A DNA stretch of 58,213 bases, from assembly GCA_040754315.1 (NCBI GenBank), contig JBFMCS010000052.1, positions 93,319 through 151,531 of the forward strand, read 5' to 3'. Both the position numbers and the translations under genes were made by a program. Of the stretch, positions 8,567 to 15,556 are shown in pieces. How positions within the stretch are numbered: the stretch's first letter is position 1; every line of letters starts with the position of its first letter. Origin of the DNA: Bacillota bacterium (lineage in GTDB: Bacteria; Bacillota; Sulfobacillia; DUSP01; JBFMCS01). The notes beneath the pieces were generated by a model. The model searched no databases, was not told where the DNA came from, and saw nothing but the letters and a program-made list of their open reading frames with translations.

Positions 8567-10756
8567 TTACCTCCTCCCTTCGAGCCCCCGTGCCCTACGA
8601 GCCTTGACCAGGAACGAGGCAACCTCAATGCCTTTGGCGCCCCGGCCGAACCCGCCGTCCAGTCCACACTCCCGAGCCATCTCACCGGTGACCTGGGTGC
8701 CCCCGGCCAAAAGCACCAGGCGCTCCCTGATCCCTGATTCCTGGGCATACTGGCTGAGCCTCCGCATATTGCGCCTGTGAACATCCCCATGGGTGATTAT
8801 GGTGCTCATGAGTATGGCGTGAGCGTCGACCTCCCGGGCGGCATCCACCATCTTGTTCACGGGCACTGATGTGCCCAAGTAAAGGCAGGAAATCCCGAAC
8901 TTCTCGATGCCCCCGTGCTTGATGTCGAGGATCTCCCGCATGCCCATGGAGTGCTCGTCCTCGCCGGCCGTGGCCGCCACAACCCTCATGGGGGCGAGCA
9001 GTATCGCCTCCCTTATTTCCTCTTCCGCTAGGAGCGGTTCTCTCCTAGGCATCTCGAGCGTGGAAGGGTCTAGGTCCCAGGGAACCCGTCCCTTCACCTC
9101 CACCAGCGTTGCCTCGGCTGGGTGCATAACCCTGGCATATGTCACCTCGGGCTCCTGTAACCCCATTCTGGCTGCGGTCTCCAAGCCAGCCGCCTGGGCC
9201 ACACCGGTAGCCGCGGGGAACAGCATGGTCACAGTGATGATGCCGTCAGCCCTCCATTGCACCTCCGGCCGCAGCACTTCACCATTGCGATGACGTTCGG
9301 TGAGGGCCATCCTGACCCTCACGTTATCTTCAGGGTCCAGCTCGTCAATGTAAGGAATCCGCTCAGGGCGGCAAAGCGTGCACCCCCCTATAAATTTGCA
9401 GGGTGGGTCGCCGCCGGGCATGTTCTGGCCAAAATGGGAGCACACAGGGGCAAGGTAGTCCGCATCCCTTGGGATGACACTGCCGGCCCCCACACCCCCT
9501 CCAGGGTCTCTCTTTATCCCGTCGCCTTCCCTGTCTGGATAGAGCCCCGAGTCCACGAAGAACCCCTGGCTCACAGCCTGGAAGTAGCCTCCCACCCCCA
9601 GGATGTCCTCCAACAGCAACAAGGCCCGCTCCTGGATCTCCCTGACCGCATCCCTCAGGGGCCCGTCCCACCTGAGACTGACCATTTCCTCCAGTCCATC
9701 CAGCCCGGTGAGCGCCTGCTTCGCCGTGTCCACGGCTGCCACGCTGTTGTGATGCCAAGGCACGTTCCTGCCCTCGTCCGGGGTAATGGTGCTCTGGATG
9801 TCTGCCGAGGTTAGCCTAGATATGAGCACATCCAGGACATGGGTAACCGTGGCTTCCCTGGGGTCTGCCTCCATATAGCGCGTGTTCATCTGAGCCCTGA
9901 ACCGGAAGCCGGGAAAGAACTGGCGCAAGGCTACGGCGTAAGGCAGGTCCAGGCGAACCTTGGGCGCCGGGGGGGCCGTGGGGGGCACCGTGCTCAGGTA
10001 GATCATGTCCGGGGGCATCCCGACCATCTCGGAGAAGGCAGCGTTGATGGCGTGTTGCACCATGAGCTCCGGCATTACCTTCCAAGCCTGCCGGGCAGTG
10101 GCATTGGCGTTGTGGGCACCGTCTATCTGGATGATGCCAGCGCCAGTCATGACCCTCTTGGCCTCCGCGGCATCAACGAAGGACCTTACCATGTTCACGT
10201 TCCGGTATAACACATTGTACTGGGGATCCTGGTGAGCCCCCCCAAGTCCCTCCTCGGCAAAGAGCACGGCCATCTCGGGACCCGCTAGGCCACTCACGTA
10301 GGAATGAAGGTTGATGGGGCGACCCACCTCGTCTTCGATAAGGTCCAGCGCGCTCCTGGTGGCCCTGAGCTGCTTGCGGGTGATAGGTACCCCGCCTACA
10401 CCCTCAGGGGTTCCCTCTAAAAGGCCGTCCACATGACTCTGACCTGCAGTGCGTATCACCATCACGTGGTCCGCACCGTGCCAGGCCGCCATGCGCATTC
10501 GCCTGAGGTCATCCTCAAACCGCCCGGAGGCTATCTCTGTGCTGATGGTGCAGTCAGGCTGGGGGTCAATCCCCCCGAAGTGCCTCGCCGCAGGAAGGGG
10601 CACACCCTTGGATAAGGGTGAGGAGGATTCCCGGTACTGGAAGGGCCCGAGCACAGAACCGTCAGGACGCCTTGGAATCCATCCTTGCCGCCTGGGGCGG
10701 TAGGCTTTAAGCCCCCTCAAGAGGGCCATCACGTCCAGGGGCTCACTGGGTGTCAT
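8567..10756 (-). CDS. oraE: D-ornithine 4,5-aminomutase E subunit
   Basis: A 729-residue protein matching OraE, the catalytic subunit binding pyridoxal phosphate and adenosylcobalamin that converts D-ornithine to (2R,4S)-2,4-diaminopentanoate. The N-terminal two thirds are the TIM-barrel part. The C-terminal Rossmann domain carries the base-off cobalamin motif D-x-H-x-x-G within GEDEHSMGMREIL near residue 600, followed by LGTSVPVNKM, where the lysine is a candidate for the PLP-bound lysine known in this domain. The ATG at 10754-10756 overlaps the end of oraS by 14 bases. The downstream thiolase (OrtAB), dehydrogenase (Ord) and racemase (Orr) of the Stickland ornithine pathway are not in the window. 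Confidence 0.92.
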   Translation of the reverse strand: MTPSEPLDVMALLRGLKAYRPRRQGWIPRRPDGSVLGPFQYRESSSPLSKGVPLPAARHFGGIDPQPDCTISTEIASGRFEDDLRRMRMAAWHGADHVMVIRTAGQSHVDGLLEGTPEGVGGVPITRKQLRATRSALDLIEDEVGRPINLHSYVSGLAGPEMAVLFAEEGLGGAHQDPQYNVLYRNVNMVRSFVDAAEAKRVMTGAGIIQIDGAHNANATARQAWKVMPELMVQHAINAAFSEMVGMPPDMIYLSTVPPTAPPAPKVRLDLPYAVALRQFFPGFRFRAQMNTRYMEADPREATVTHVLDVLISRLTSADIQSTITPDEGRNVPWHHNSVAAVDTAKQALTGLDGLEEMVSLRWDGPLRDAVREIQERALLLLEDILGVGGYFQAVSQGFFVDSGLYPDREGDGIKRDPGGGVGAGSVIPRDADYLAPVCSHFGQNMPGGDPPCKFIGGCTLCRPERIPYIDELDPEDNVRVRMALTERHRNGEVLRPEVQWRADGIITVTMLFPAATGVAQAAGLETAARMGLQEPEVTYARVMHPAEATLVEVKGRVPWDLDPSTLEMPRREPLLAEEEIREAILLAPMRVVAATAGEDEHSMGMREILDIKHGGIEKFGISCLYLGTSVPVNKMVDAAREVDAHAILMSTIITHGDVHRRNMRRLSQYAQESGIRERLVLLAGGTQVTGEMARECGLDGGFGRGAKGIEVASFLVKARRARGLEGRR

Positions 10757-11159
10757 GTATGCCGGAGACCCTGGTACCCGGCCCTTCTCCCCTCGGGGGT
10801 GGGCAGTTGAAGGCCAGGGCAGCCGCTTCCCACCCTTCGCCACGGCCAAGCCGCCGGAGGGCTTCAGCCGGGTCGCTTGCGGTGATCTGGGCCACCCGGA
10901 GCACCACATGGCCAGCTCCCTTGCCCATTAGGCCAACGTCGAGGCATCTTTCCACGATGGCCTGGGCCTCCAGGCTAGTCGCGCCCATCCTCATGAGCAC
11001 TGACCTCTCGATGGAAGGGGTAGTATGTGTCCTGGCCATTTCCACCAGGGGGCTCACCGCCTCACGAGCGGCAGACCAGAACCTCTGCCTGAGTTCATCG
11101 GCGCTAAGGTGGGCCAGCGCCGCGCGGCGCTCCGCGAAGTGTTTATCGATGCCTGTCAT
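10743..11159 (-). CDS. oraS: D-ornithine 4,5-aminomutase S subunit
   Basis: A 138-residue small subunit of ornithine aminomutase. Recognisable by length, by the immediate oraE neighbour and by the segment beginning DKHFAERRAALAHLSADELRQRFW followed by conserved helices (TTPSIERSVLMRMG, GAGHVVL). It is slightly longer than the usual ~120 residues because of a glycine/proline-rich tail. ATG 11157-11159 is chosen over the longer reading frame from 11240 because GGAGGTGG lies directly upstream and the family starts there. A hairpin at 11178-11199 precedes its ribosome-binding site. Confidence 0.88.
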   Translation of the reverse strand: MTGIDKHFAERRAALAHLSADELRQRFWSAAREAVSPLVEMARTHTTPSIERSVLMRMGATSLEAQAIVERCLDVGLMGKGAGHVVLRVAQITASDPAEALRRLGRGEGWEAAALAFNCPPPRGEGPGTRVSGIHDTQ

Positions 11160-11177
11160 GGGACCACCTCCGAGAAA

Positions 11178-11199
11178 GCCCCTGGAGCGGTCCAGGGGC
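11178..11199 (-). terminator. Hairpin between cwlD and oraS
   Basis: On the minus strand GCCCCTGGA-CCGC-TCCAGGGGC is a perfect 9-bp stem followed by TTTCTC. It lies after the cwlD stop and only 8 bases before the Shine-Dalgarno region of oraS. It could terminate cwlD transcripts or act as an attenuator in the oraS leader. The U tract is short. No clear oraS promoter was found between it and cwlD. Confidence 0.5.
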
Positions 11200-11253
11200 G
11201 GTGACCTGGGCTCAAGGCCCGGCAACTGTATTGTTCTCATTTCCGGGACACTT

Positions 11254-11970
11254 CTACTCGGATCCCCGGAAGAACGAGGCCAGGCCCATGAAGATGGCCC
11301 AGGCGACCCTCCTCTGGTAGCCCTCCGTCTGCAGCAACCGGGCCTCTTCGGGCTGAGACAGGAAACCGACCTCCACCGTCACAGCCGGGATCTCCAGGTT
11401 CTTCAGGACGTAGTGATCGATCTTCTGCGAAGCCTCCCTGCTGGTTCGCCCTGTGTGTTCCACCAGGGCCTTCTGGACAGAGAGAGCCAGGGGCTCGTTG
11501 AGAGGGTGTCTGCCCGCAACGTAAAAGGTCTGGGCCCCTCCCCACCTTGGAGAGGGAAACGCGTTACAGTGTATACTCAGGAAGACGTCAGCCCCAGATG
11601 CGTTTCCCAGGGCGACCCTGGCCTCCAGATCACTTCGCTCACGCCAGCCCTCCCCGCTGTGGCTCATGTCAGTATCCGTCTCCCTGGTCATCGTCACCTC
11701 GGCCCCACTGACCTCAAGATACCCCCTGAGGTAGTGCGATATCTCCAGCACTATGTGTTTCTCCACACCACCATTACCGCTTGCCCCGGGATCCCATCCC
11801 CCGTGCCCAGGATCTATGACCACCACCTGTTCTTCGAATAGAGCCAATGCACCTACGCTGCAAGGCCTGCCACTGAGAGCACCGGCCAGGAGCCCCAGGA
11901 TGCACAGGATGAGCAGCCCCACCAGGGAAAGATGCCTTCGGCTTATAGACAAGAGAACGTAGCGCTTCAT
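11254..11970 (-). CDS. cwlD: N-acetylmuramoyl-L-alanine amidase, CwlD type
   Basis: A 238-residue Amidase_3 protein. An N-terminal membrane anchor or signal (residues about 10-33) is followed by the zinc-amidase domain: VVIDPGHGGWDPG (first zinc His), VEKHIVLEIS (Glu ligand), FLSIHCNAF (second His) and VEVGFLSQPEEA (catalytic Glu). CwlD acts outside the membrane during spore-cortex synthesis, removing peptides on the way to muramic-delta-lactam. In Bacillus cwlD follows rplM-rpsI, and it is also nearby here. ATG 11968-11970 is chosen because GAGGAGGGAGGG precedes it; upstream in-frame starts lack a site. It is transcribed divergently from the yqhV-like gene. Confidence 0.88.
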   Translation of the reverse strand: MKRYVLLSISRRHLSLVGLLILCILGLLAGALSGRPCSVGALALFEEQVVVIDPGHGGWDPGASGNGGVEKHIVLEISHYLRGYLEVSGAEVTMTRETDTDMSHSGEGWRERSDLEARVALGNASGADVFLSIHCNAFPSPRWGGAQTFYVAGRHPLNEPLALSVQKALVEHTGRTSREASQKIDHYVLKNLEIPAVTVEVGFLSQPEEARLLQTEGYQRRVAWAIFMGLASFFRGSE

Positions 11971-12117
11971 TCGCCCTCCCTCCTCGCTCGCTAATGATGC
12001 TATGCGGCCCCAGGTCCGGGGATAACAGCCCATCTACAGGACAAGGTTGCCGGATCCGGTCTATGGGACACCTTGCCCACATAGCCTTCAGTGAAGTCCA
12101 GCAAAGGAGGCCAGGGA

Positions 12118-12393
12118 GTGGCAGGTAAAACCCTGCTGGGAATGTGCCTGTTAAGAGTCCTCTCGGGCTGCATCGAGCTCAGCGCCGCGATGCTTATGTG
12201 GCACTTCGGGAGTATTCCGGTGGCCTTGCGGATCAACGGTGTTCTGGGTGTGTGCGGGCCGTTGGTGCTTCTTCTTGCCACGGGGCTTGGCCTGTCGTCT
12301 CTGGCCGGCCAGGTGCCGCCCTCGCGACTTCTGTTGATCCTCGCTGGGGTTTCCCTTATATTCCTAGGCACACGTTGGGGGGAGGTGCCGTGA
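12118..12393 (+). CDS. YqhV-like (DUF2619) small membrane protein
   Basis: A 91-residue, three-helix membrane protein closely resembling Bacillus YqhV (DUF2619): an N-terminal LLGMCLLRVLSGCIELSAA segment, a central IPVALRINGVLGVCGP and a last helix LLLILAGVSLIFLG. Function is unknown; in Bacillus the gene lies beside the spoIIIA sporulation operon. The GTG start at 12118 is favoured because AAGGAGG lies seven bases upstream, although an in-frame ATG exists at 12091. Its stop overlaps the next gene's GTG (GTGA), so the two are probably co-translated. Confidence 0.8.
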   Translation: MAGKTLLGMCLLRVLSGCIELSAAMLMWHFGSIPVALRINGVLGVCGPLVLLLATGLGLSSLAGQVPPSRLLLILAGVSLIFLGTRWGEVP

Positions 12394-12851
12394 GGCCCAT
12401 CGCTGAACAGTTGCCTCTCATCCTGATGTTCCTGCTAGGGGTCGGCATCAGAAACAGTCTCCTCGCCTCGGCTGCTGGCATACTCCTGGTGCTCTCCTTT
12501 TTGCAGCTACAGCCAGCCCTTCTCTTATTGGAGAAGCGTGGCGTGGAACTCGGGCTCCTCCTGTTAACCCTGGCGCTCCTGCCCCCCTTTGCCTCAGGCA
12601 AGATCACGCCAGAAGACCTCAAGGCCTCCTTGTTGAGCCTGCCCGGCCTGGTGGCGGTAACCGGGGGAGCGGTCGCAGCTGTGCTCAATAGCCGTGGTGT
12701 GCAGCTACTGGCCATTTGCCCGGAAATCGCCACGAGTGTTATCGTGGGTTCCATCGCCTCCATCCTCCTGTTCGGCGGCATCCTGGTAGGACCGGTAATG
12801 GCCGCCGGGGTCACCGCCGTGTTCCTAAGCTCCCTATCCCTCATCCAGTAG
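12390..12851 (+). CDS. UPF0756 (DUF441) integral membrane protein
   Basis: A 153-residue protein with four or five hydrophobic helices. It matches the DUF441/UPF0756 family (YtwI/YeaL) in length and in the segments GVELGLLLLTLALLPPFASG, NSRGVQLLAICPEIATSVIVG and LLFGGILVGPVMAAG. Function is unknown. GTG 12390-12392 overlaps the preceding stop and has GGGGGGAGG upstream; the longer reading frame from 12144 is rejected because it would run through the previous gene. Pairing with a YqhV homologue by overlapping codons suggests that the two products act together in the membrane. Confidence 0.82.
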   Translation: MRPIAEQLPLILMFLLGVGIRNSLLASAAGILLVLSFLQLQPALLLLEKRGVELGLLLLTLALLPPFASGKITPEDLKASLLSLPGLVAVTGGAVAAVLNSRGVQLLAICPEIATSVIVGSIASILLFGGILVGPVMAAGVTAVFLSSLSLIQ

Positions 12852-13142
12852 TTTCCTCTTTCTGCCCAACCCTCAGGACAAGGTGCATTACTCTGTCCCC
12901 CCCCGCATAGCCTGAAGTCAGGCATGGCAGAACTTACCAATTATGTTAAGGGGAGGGGGACTATGTCTTCAATATTAGTACCCGCACAAGGACCACTGCG
13001 TTGCAGGAGGCGTTGAACCTCTCCATTGTCCCCAGGAGGGCGGCGGACTGTTCGGGCGTGTCCATCCTGACGCTTGAAGGCAGGCAGATCATCCCCATCG
13101 TTTTGGGAGGTTCAAGCCGACTGCATCCGGGGAAGAACCGGT
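12852..13142 (+). other. Intergenic region, possible decayed gene
   Basis: About 290 bases without a convincing gene. An excellent Shine-Dalgarno stretch (AAGGGGAGGGGG, about 12948-12960) precedes ATG 12963, but that frame stops after 17 codons. A different frame from about 13001 reads protein-like (ALNLSIVPRRAADCSGVSIL) without a good start. This could be a frameshifted small gene or chance. A weak 6-bp hairpin GCCTGA-AG-TCAGGC lies near 12910-12925. No clear terminator for the upstream gene is seen. Confidence 0.4.
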
Positions 13143-13376
13143 ATGAGCATGGAATTGCTCAACACAATCACAAAGGGCACGGCGCTGAGCGTGATAAGGG
13201 TAGGGAGTATGTCTCTCTTCAAGAACCAGCCTCCAGACGTGCCTGCCTATATCATCCCCCGGATGGGGCCTTTCCTGTGCACGGAGGTGTTTGGGCCTCT
13301 TGACGGTGATCTGGCCAAGTGGGGACGAGGCTTGGGCATGGCCTTCTGTGGCGAAGGGACACACCCAGACATATGA
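13143..13376 (+). CDS. Hypothetical small protein
   Basis: A possible 77-residue product beginning MSMELLNTITKGTALSVI and ending with two cysteines and GEGTHPDI. No family was recognised and there is no clear membrane segment or signal. The only ribosome-binding candidate is GGGGAAG about 12 bases upstream. It is kept because it lies between co-oriented genes and its composition looks protein-like, but it may be part of a decayed reading frame together with the sequence just upstream. Confidence 0.3.
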   Translation: MSMELLNTITKGTALSVIRVGSMSLFKNQPPDVPAYIIPRMGPFLCTEVFGPLDGDLAKWGRGLGMAFCGEGTHPDI

Positions 13377-13439
13377 TGATTAGCGGGTGGAAGTGAGGGT
13401 GGACTTTATTTCAAGAACAGTGTCCAGGGGGTGATTGGT

Positions 13440-13937
13440 GTGCATGGCGGCGCAAAGAGCATGGGATACAGGGAGATTCTTACGAAGGCTGTATGCGGGT
13501 ACGGGGTCAAAGCCTTCAGGCTCGAGCGGATCCTTACCGTTCCCGAGGGCAGTGTCCCAGGTGAGGTCCTGGGATGCCTTTTCACACAGGTATCGGAGCC
13601 TGAAGCCTCCCCTCCGGAGAGGTCAGGGCAGAATGTGGTGTCGGTCCCCATCTCCGGAAGGTTTGACGTGAACGTGTGGTACTCGTACAACAACCGGCAG
13701 GGCACGGCCCTGGCAAAAGAGACGGTTCGCTACACGGAGTTCATTCCCATCACGGAGTGGAGCAGCACCGCCCTGGGGAGCCTGGAAGCCAAGGCGCGTG
13801 CGGTGCAGGTTCCTGAATGCTCCGATGTGAGCATCGTATCCCAAAACCGCGTCAGGGTCACGGTAGAGTTCTCCGTGCAGGCAGAGGTCATTGGAGAGAC
13901 CAAGATAGCAATAGAGGTGTTTGACGCACCCCGGTGA
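13440..13937 (+). CDS. cotE: CotE-family outer spore-coat protein (copy 1)
   Basis: A 165-residue protein resembling CotE, the morphogenetic protein that organises the outer spore coat. Similarity is clearest in YREILTKAVCGYG at the N-terminus, ISGRFDVNVWYSYNN in the middle and ECSDVSIVSQNRVRVTVEFSVQAEVIGETKI in the C-terminal half. GTG 13440 is preferred because AGGGGGTGA is six bases upstream; ATG 13461 would begin exactly at the CotE homology but has a poor site, and GTG 13431 is also in frame. It overlaps no gene and is followed 40 bases later by a second CotE-like gene. A sporulation-specific promoter is expected but was not identified. Confidence 0.78.
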   Translation: MHGGAKSMGYREILTKAVCGYGVKAFRLERILTVPEGSVPGEVLGCLFTQVSEPEASPPERSGQNVVSVPISGRFDVNVWYSYNNRQGTALAKETVRYTEFIPITEWSSTALGSLEAKARAVQVPECSDVSIVSQNRVRVTVEFSVQAEVIGETKIAIEVFDAPR

Positions 13938-13977
13938 GCCGCTGGGCGGTTTTCGCCTGGAGAGGAGGGTGCCCTCC

Positions 13978-14517
13978 ATGGGATCCCGTGAGCCCGTGCT
14001 GGGGGAGTTCCGGGAGATCTTCACCAGGGTGGTATGGGGATGGGGTCAATCCAGGATCGTCAAGACCATGCGTGCGCCCATCCAAGGCGTCACACCTAAG
14101 AGGGTACTGGGGTGCCTGGTGGATGGCTTCAGGGTTGATTCCGCTGTCCTGGACGTCCGGGATCCCCGTGTGGTGAGACTGCGGGGGTCCCTGGCAGCCC
14201 ATGTCTGGTGCACAGGTGTTAACCCTGGAGAGACTCGCGCTGTTGATGTCAGGATTCCCGTTACGGAGGAGATCCCCTGGACACACCTGGGAGATAAACC
14301 CATTGAGGCGCCCCAGGTTACGGTAACCGTCCTGAGTGAACCCGCCTGCAACTGGGCAAGGCCCCAGGCTGGATCTGTCGAGCTGGAGGCAGAAGCTGTG
14401 GTCAGGGTTGACGTTGTAGGCTTCGAATGGATCTGGGTAAGGGCGGTCCAGCCGGGGGCAGGAGGCGGTGATAACACCACTGGCGATAACCGGGACGTGA
14501 ATCAACCGGAGGGCTAG
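13978..14517 (+). CDS. CotE-family spore-coat protein (divergent copy 2)
   Basis: A 179-residue paralogue of the preceding gene. The shared plan includes LGEFREIFTRVVWGWGQ (compare YREILTKAVCGYG), a PKRVLGCLVDG segment matching GEVLGCLFTQ, a central RGSLAAHVWCTGVN at the NVWYSY position, and a VTEEIPW segment. The C-terminal tail is Gly/Asn-rich. It is much less CotE-like than copy 1 and could be an interacting coat component. ATG 13978 has GAGGAGGG upstream; the longer frame from 13921 overlaps copy 1. Confidence 0.65.
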   Translation: MGSREPVLGEFREIFTRVVWGWGQSRIVKTMRAPIQGVTPKRVLGCLVDGFRVDSAVLDVRDPRVVRLRGSLAAHVWCTGVNPGETRAVDVRIPVTEEIPWTHLGDKPIEAPQVTVTVLSEPACNWARPQAGSVELEAEAVVRVDVVGFEWIWVRAVQPGAGGGDNTTGDNRDVNQPEG

Positions 14518-14570
14518 GCCTGCAGGTTCCCAGGCATACCACTGGCCTAAAGCGTGCTCACACGAAGGCT

Positions 14571-14589
14571 CCATGCCTGGGAGGCATGG
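14571..14589. repeat. Perfect inverted repeat after the CotE pair
   Basis: CCATGCC-TGGGA-GGCATGG is a perfect 7-bp stem 54 bases after the second cotE-like stop. It has no T run on either side, so it is a weak terminator candidate for the plus-strand genes. Part of it (TGCCTGGGA) also pairs with TTCCCAGGCA near 14526-14538, giving an alternative larger fold. Confidence 0.4.
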
Positions 14590-14605
14590 GCCCACAAAAT
14601 GAAGA

Positions 14606-14625
14606 AACCCCGTGATACCGGGGTT
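14606..14625 (-). terminator. Terminator of the ribosomal super-operon
   Basis: On the minus strand AACCCCG-GTATCA-CGGGGTT followed by TCTTCATTTT lies seven bases after the rpsI stop. A 7-bp GC-rich stem plus a T-rich tail is a standard intrinsic terminator. It ends the long unit that begins at rpoB and separates it from the convergent cotE genes. Confidence 0.75.
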
Positions 14626-14631
14626 CCTCGT

Positions 14632-15024
14632 CTAGCGCTTGGAGAACTGCGGAGCCTTTCTGGCCTTCTTCAACCCGTACTTCTTCCTCTCCTTGACCCT
14701 GGCATCCCTGGTGAGAAGACCCACTCTCTTCAGTGATGTCCTAAGGCCCACATCCAGCAGGCACAAGGCCCTGGCTATTCCGTGCCTTACCGCACCCGCC
14801 TGGCCGGAAACCCCTCCCCCGCGTACTGTTGCGAACACGTCATAACGGCCAAAGGTGCTGGTAAGCCGTAGCGGTTCGGTTACCTGGGTCTGCAGGGTAG
14901 AAAGACCAAAGTAGTCCTCAATGGGCCTGTCGTTTATGGTAATCCGGCCGTCCCCTGGCATGAGACGAACCCGGGCTATGGCTTCTTTGCGCCTTCCCGT
15001 GGCAGTGAATTGCGACATTGCCAT
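14632..15024 (-). CDS. rpsI: 30S ribosomal protein S9
   Basis: A 130-residue S9. Diagnostic are [14 protein letters not shown] at the N-terminus, [19 protein letters not shown] in the middle and the basic tail [12 protein letters not shown] that reaches the ribosomal P site through its last residues. The ATG at 15024 has GGGGG about nine bases upstream; ATG 15018 is an alternative. It is the last gene of the super-operon, directly after rplM in the universal rplM-rpsI pair. Confidence 0.97.
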   Translation of the reverse strand: MAMSQFTATGRRKEAIARVRLMPGDGRITINDRPIEDYFGLSTLQTQVTEPLRLTSTFGRYDVFATVRGGGVSGQAGAVRHGIARALCLLDVGLRTSLKRVGLLTRDARVKERKKYGLKKARKAPQFSKR

Positions 15025-15054
15025 CCATTCAAACCCCCTTTCCTGGAGGAACTG

Positions 15055-15492
15055 TCAGGAGTCTAGATCCCATGCTTGCGGTGCCTGGGCCTCGTGAGGA
15101 TGGGTTGATCCTCGGTAGACCTTGAGCTTCTTGGCCATTTGTCTTCCTAGCTTGTTGTGGGGGAGCATGCCCTTGACAGCCATTTCGATCGCTTTCTCGG
15201 GATTGTCCGCCAGGAGCTTCTCGTAGGGTGTCGCCTTCAGGCCCCCGGGGTAGTTGGAATGCCGGTACCACATCTTCTGCTGGGGCTTATTGCCCGTCAG
15301 GAGAATCTTCTCGGCATTGACTACGATCACGTGATCCCCGGTATCCAGGTGAGGGGTGAAGGTAGGCTTGTGCTTGCCCCTCAGCACCAGGGCCACCCTG
15401 GCGGCCAGGCGCCCTAGGGGCTTGCCCGTGGCATCCACCACGTACCAACGGCGGGTGATCTCCTTAGGCTTTGCCATGTAAGTCGTGCGCAT
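15055..15492 (-). CDS. rplM: 50S ribosomal protein L13
   Basis: A 145-residue L13, an early 23S rRNA assembly protein. Recognised from [19 protein letters not shown], the [12 protein letters not shown] segment and [23 protein letters not shown] 15490-15492 follows AGGAGGAGCAAG; the in-frame start at 15525 gives a nonhomologous extension. Only 64 bases separate it from truA, too short for the L13 leader RNA seen in some Bacillota. Confidence 0.97.
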   Translation of the reverse strand: MRTTYMAKPKEITRRWYVVDATGKPLGRLAARVALVLRGKHKPTFTPHLDTGDHVIVVNAEKILLTGNKPQQKMWYRHSNYPGGLKATPYEKLLADNPEKAIEMAVKGMLPHNKLGRQMAKKLKVYRGSTHPHEAQAPQAWDLDS

Positions 15493-15556
15493 CTTGCTCC
15501 TCCTTGTCCTCGGCCCCGCGGGCACAACCCCATTCTATAACAGAGCCCATGGGCTG

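Noticed and set aside
8557-8790. N-terminal extension of the GlmL-like gene into oraE
   Set aside because: No homology; overlaps the conserved end of OraE and lacks a start signal.
10750-11841. 363-codon plus-strand frame across oraS and cwlD
   Set aside because: Antisense to oraS and cwlD, both supported by motifs and ribosome-binding sites.
14526-14589. Nested inverted repeats after the cotE pair considered as a riboswitch or CRISPR repeat
   Set aside because: Only one short set, no spacer array and no downstream gene on the plus strand; simple hairpin or weak terminator is enough.
15493-15556. L13 leader RNA before rplM
   Set aside because: The truA-rplM gap is 64 bases and shows no L13-leader pattern.
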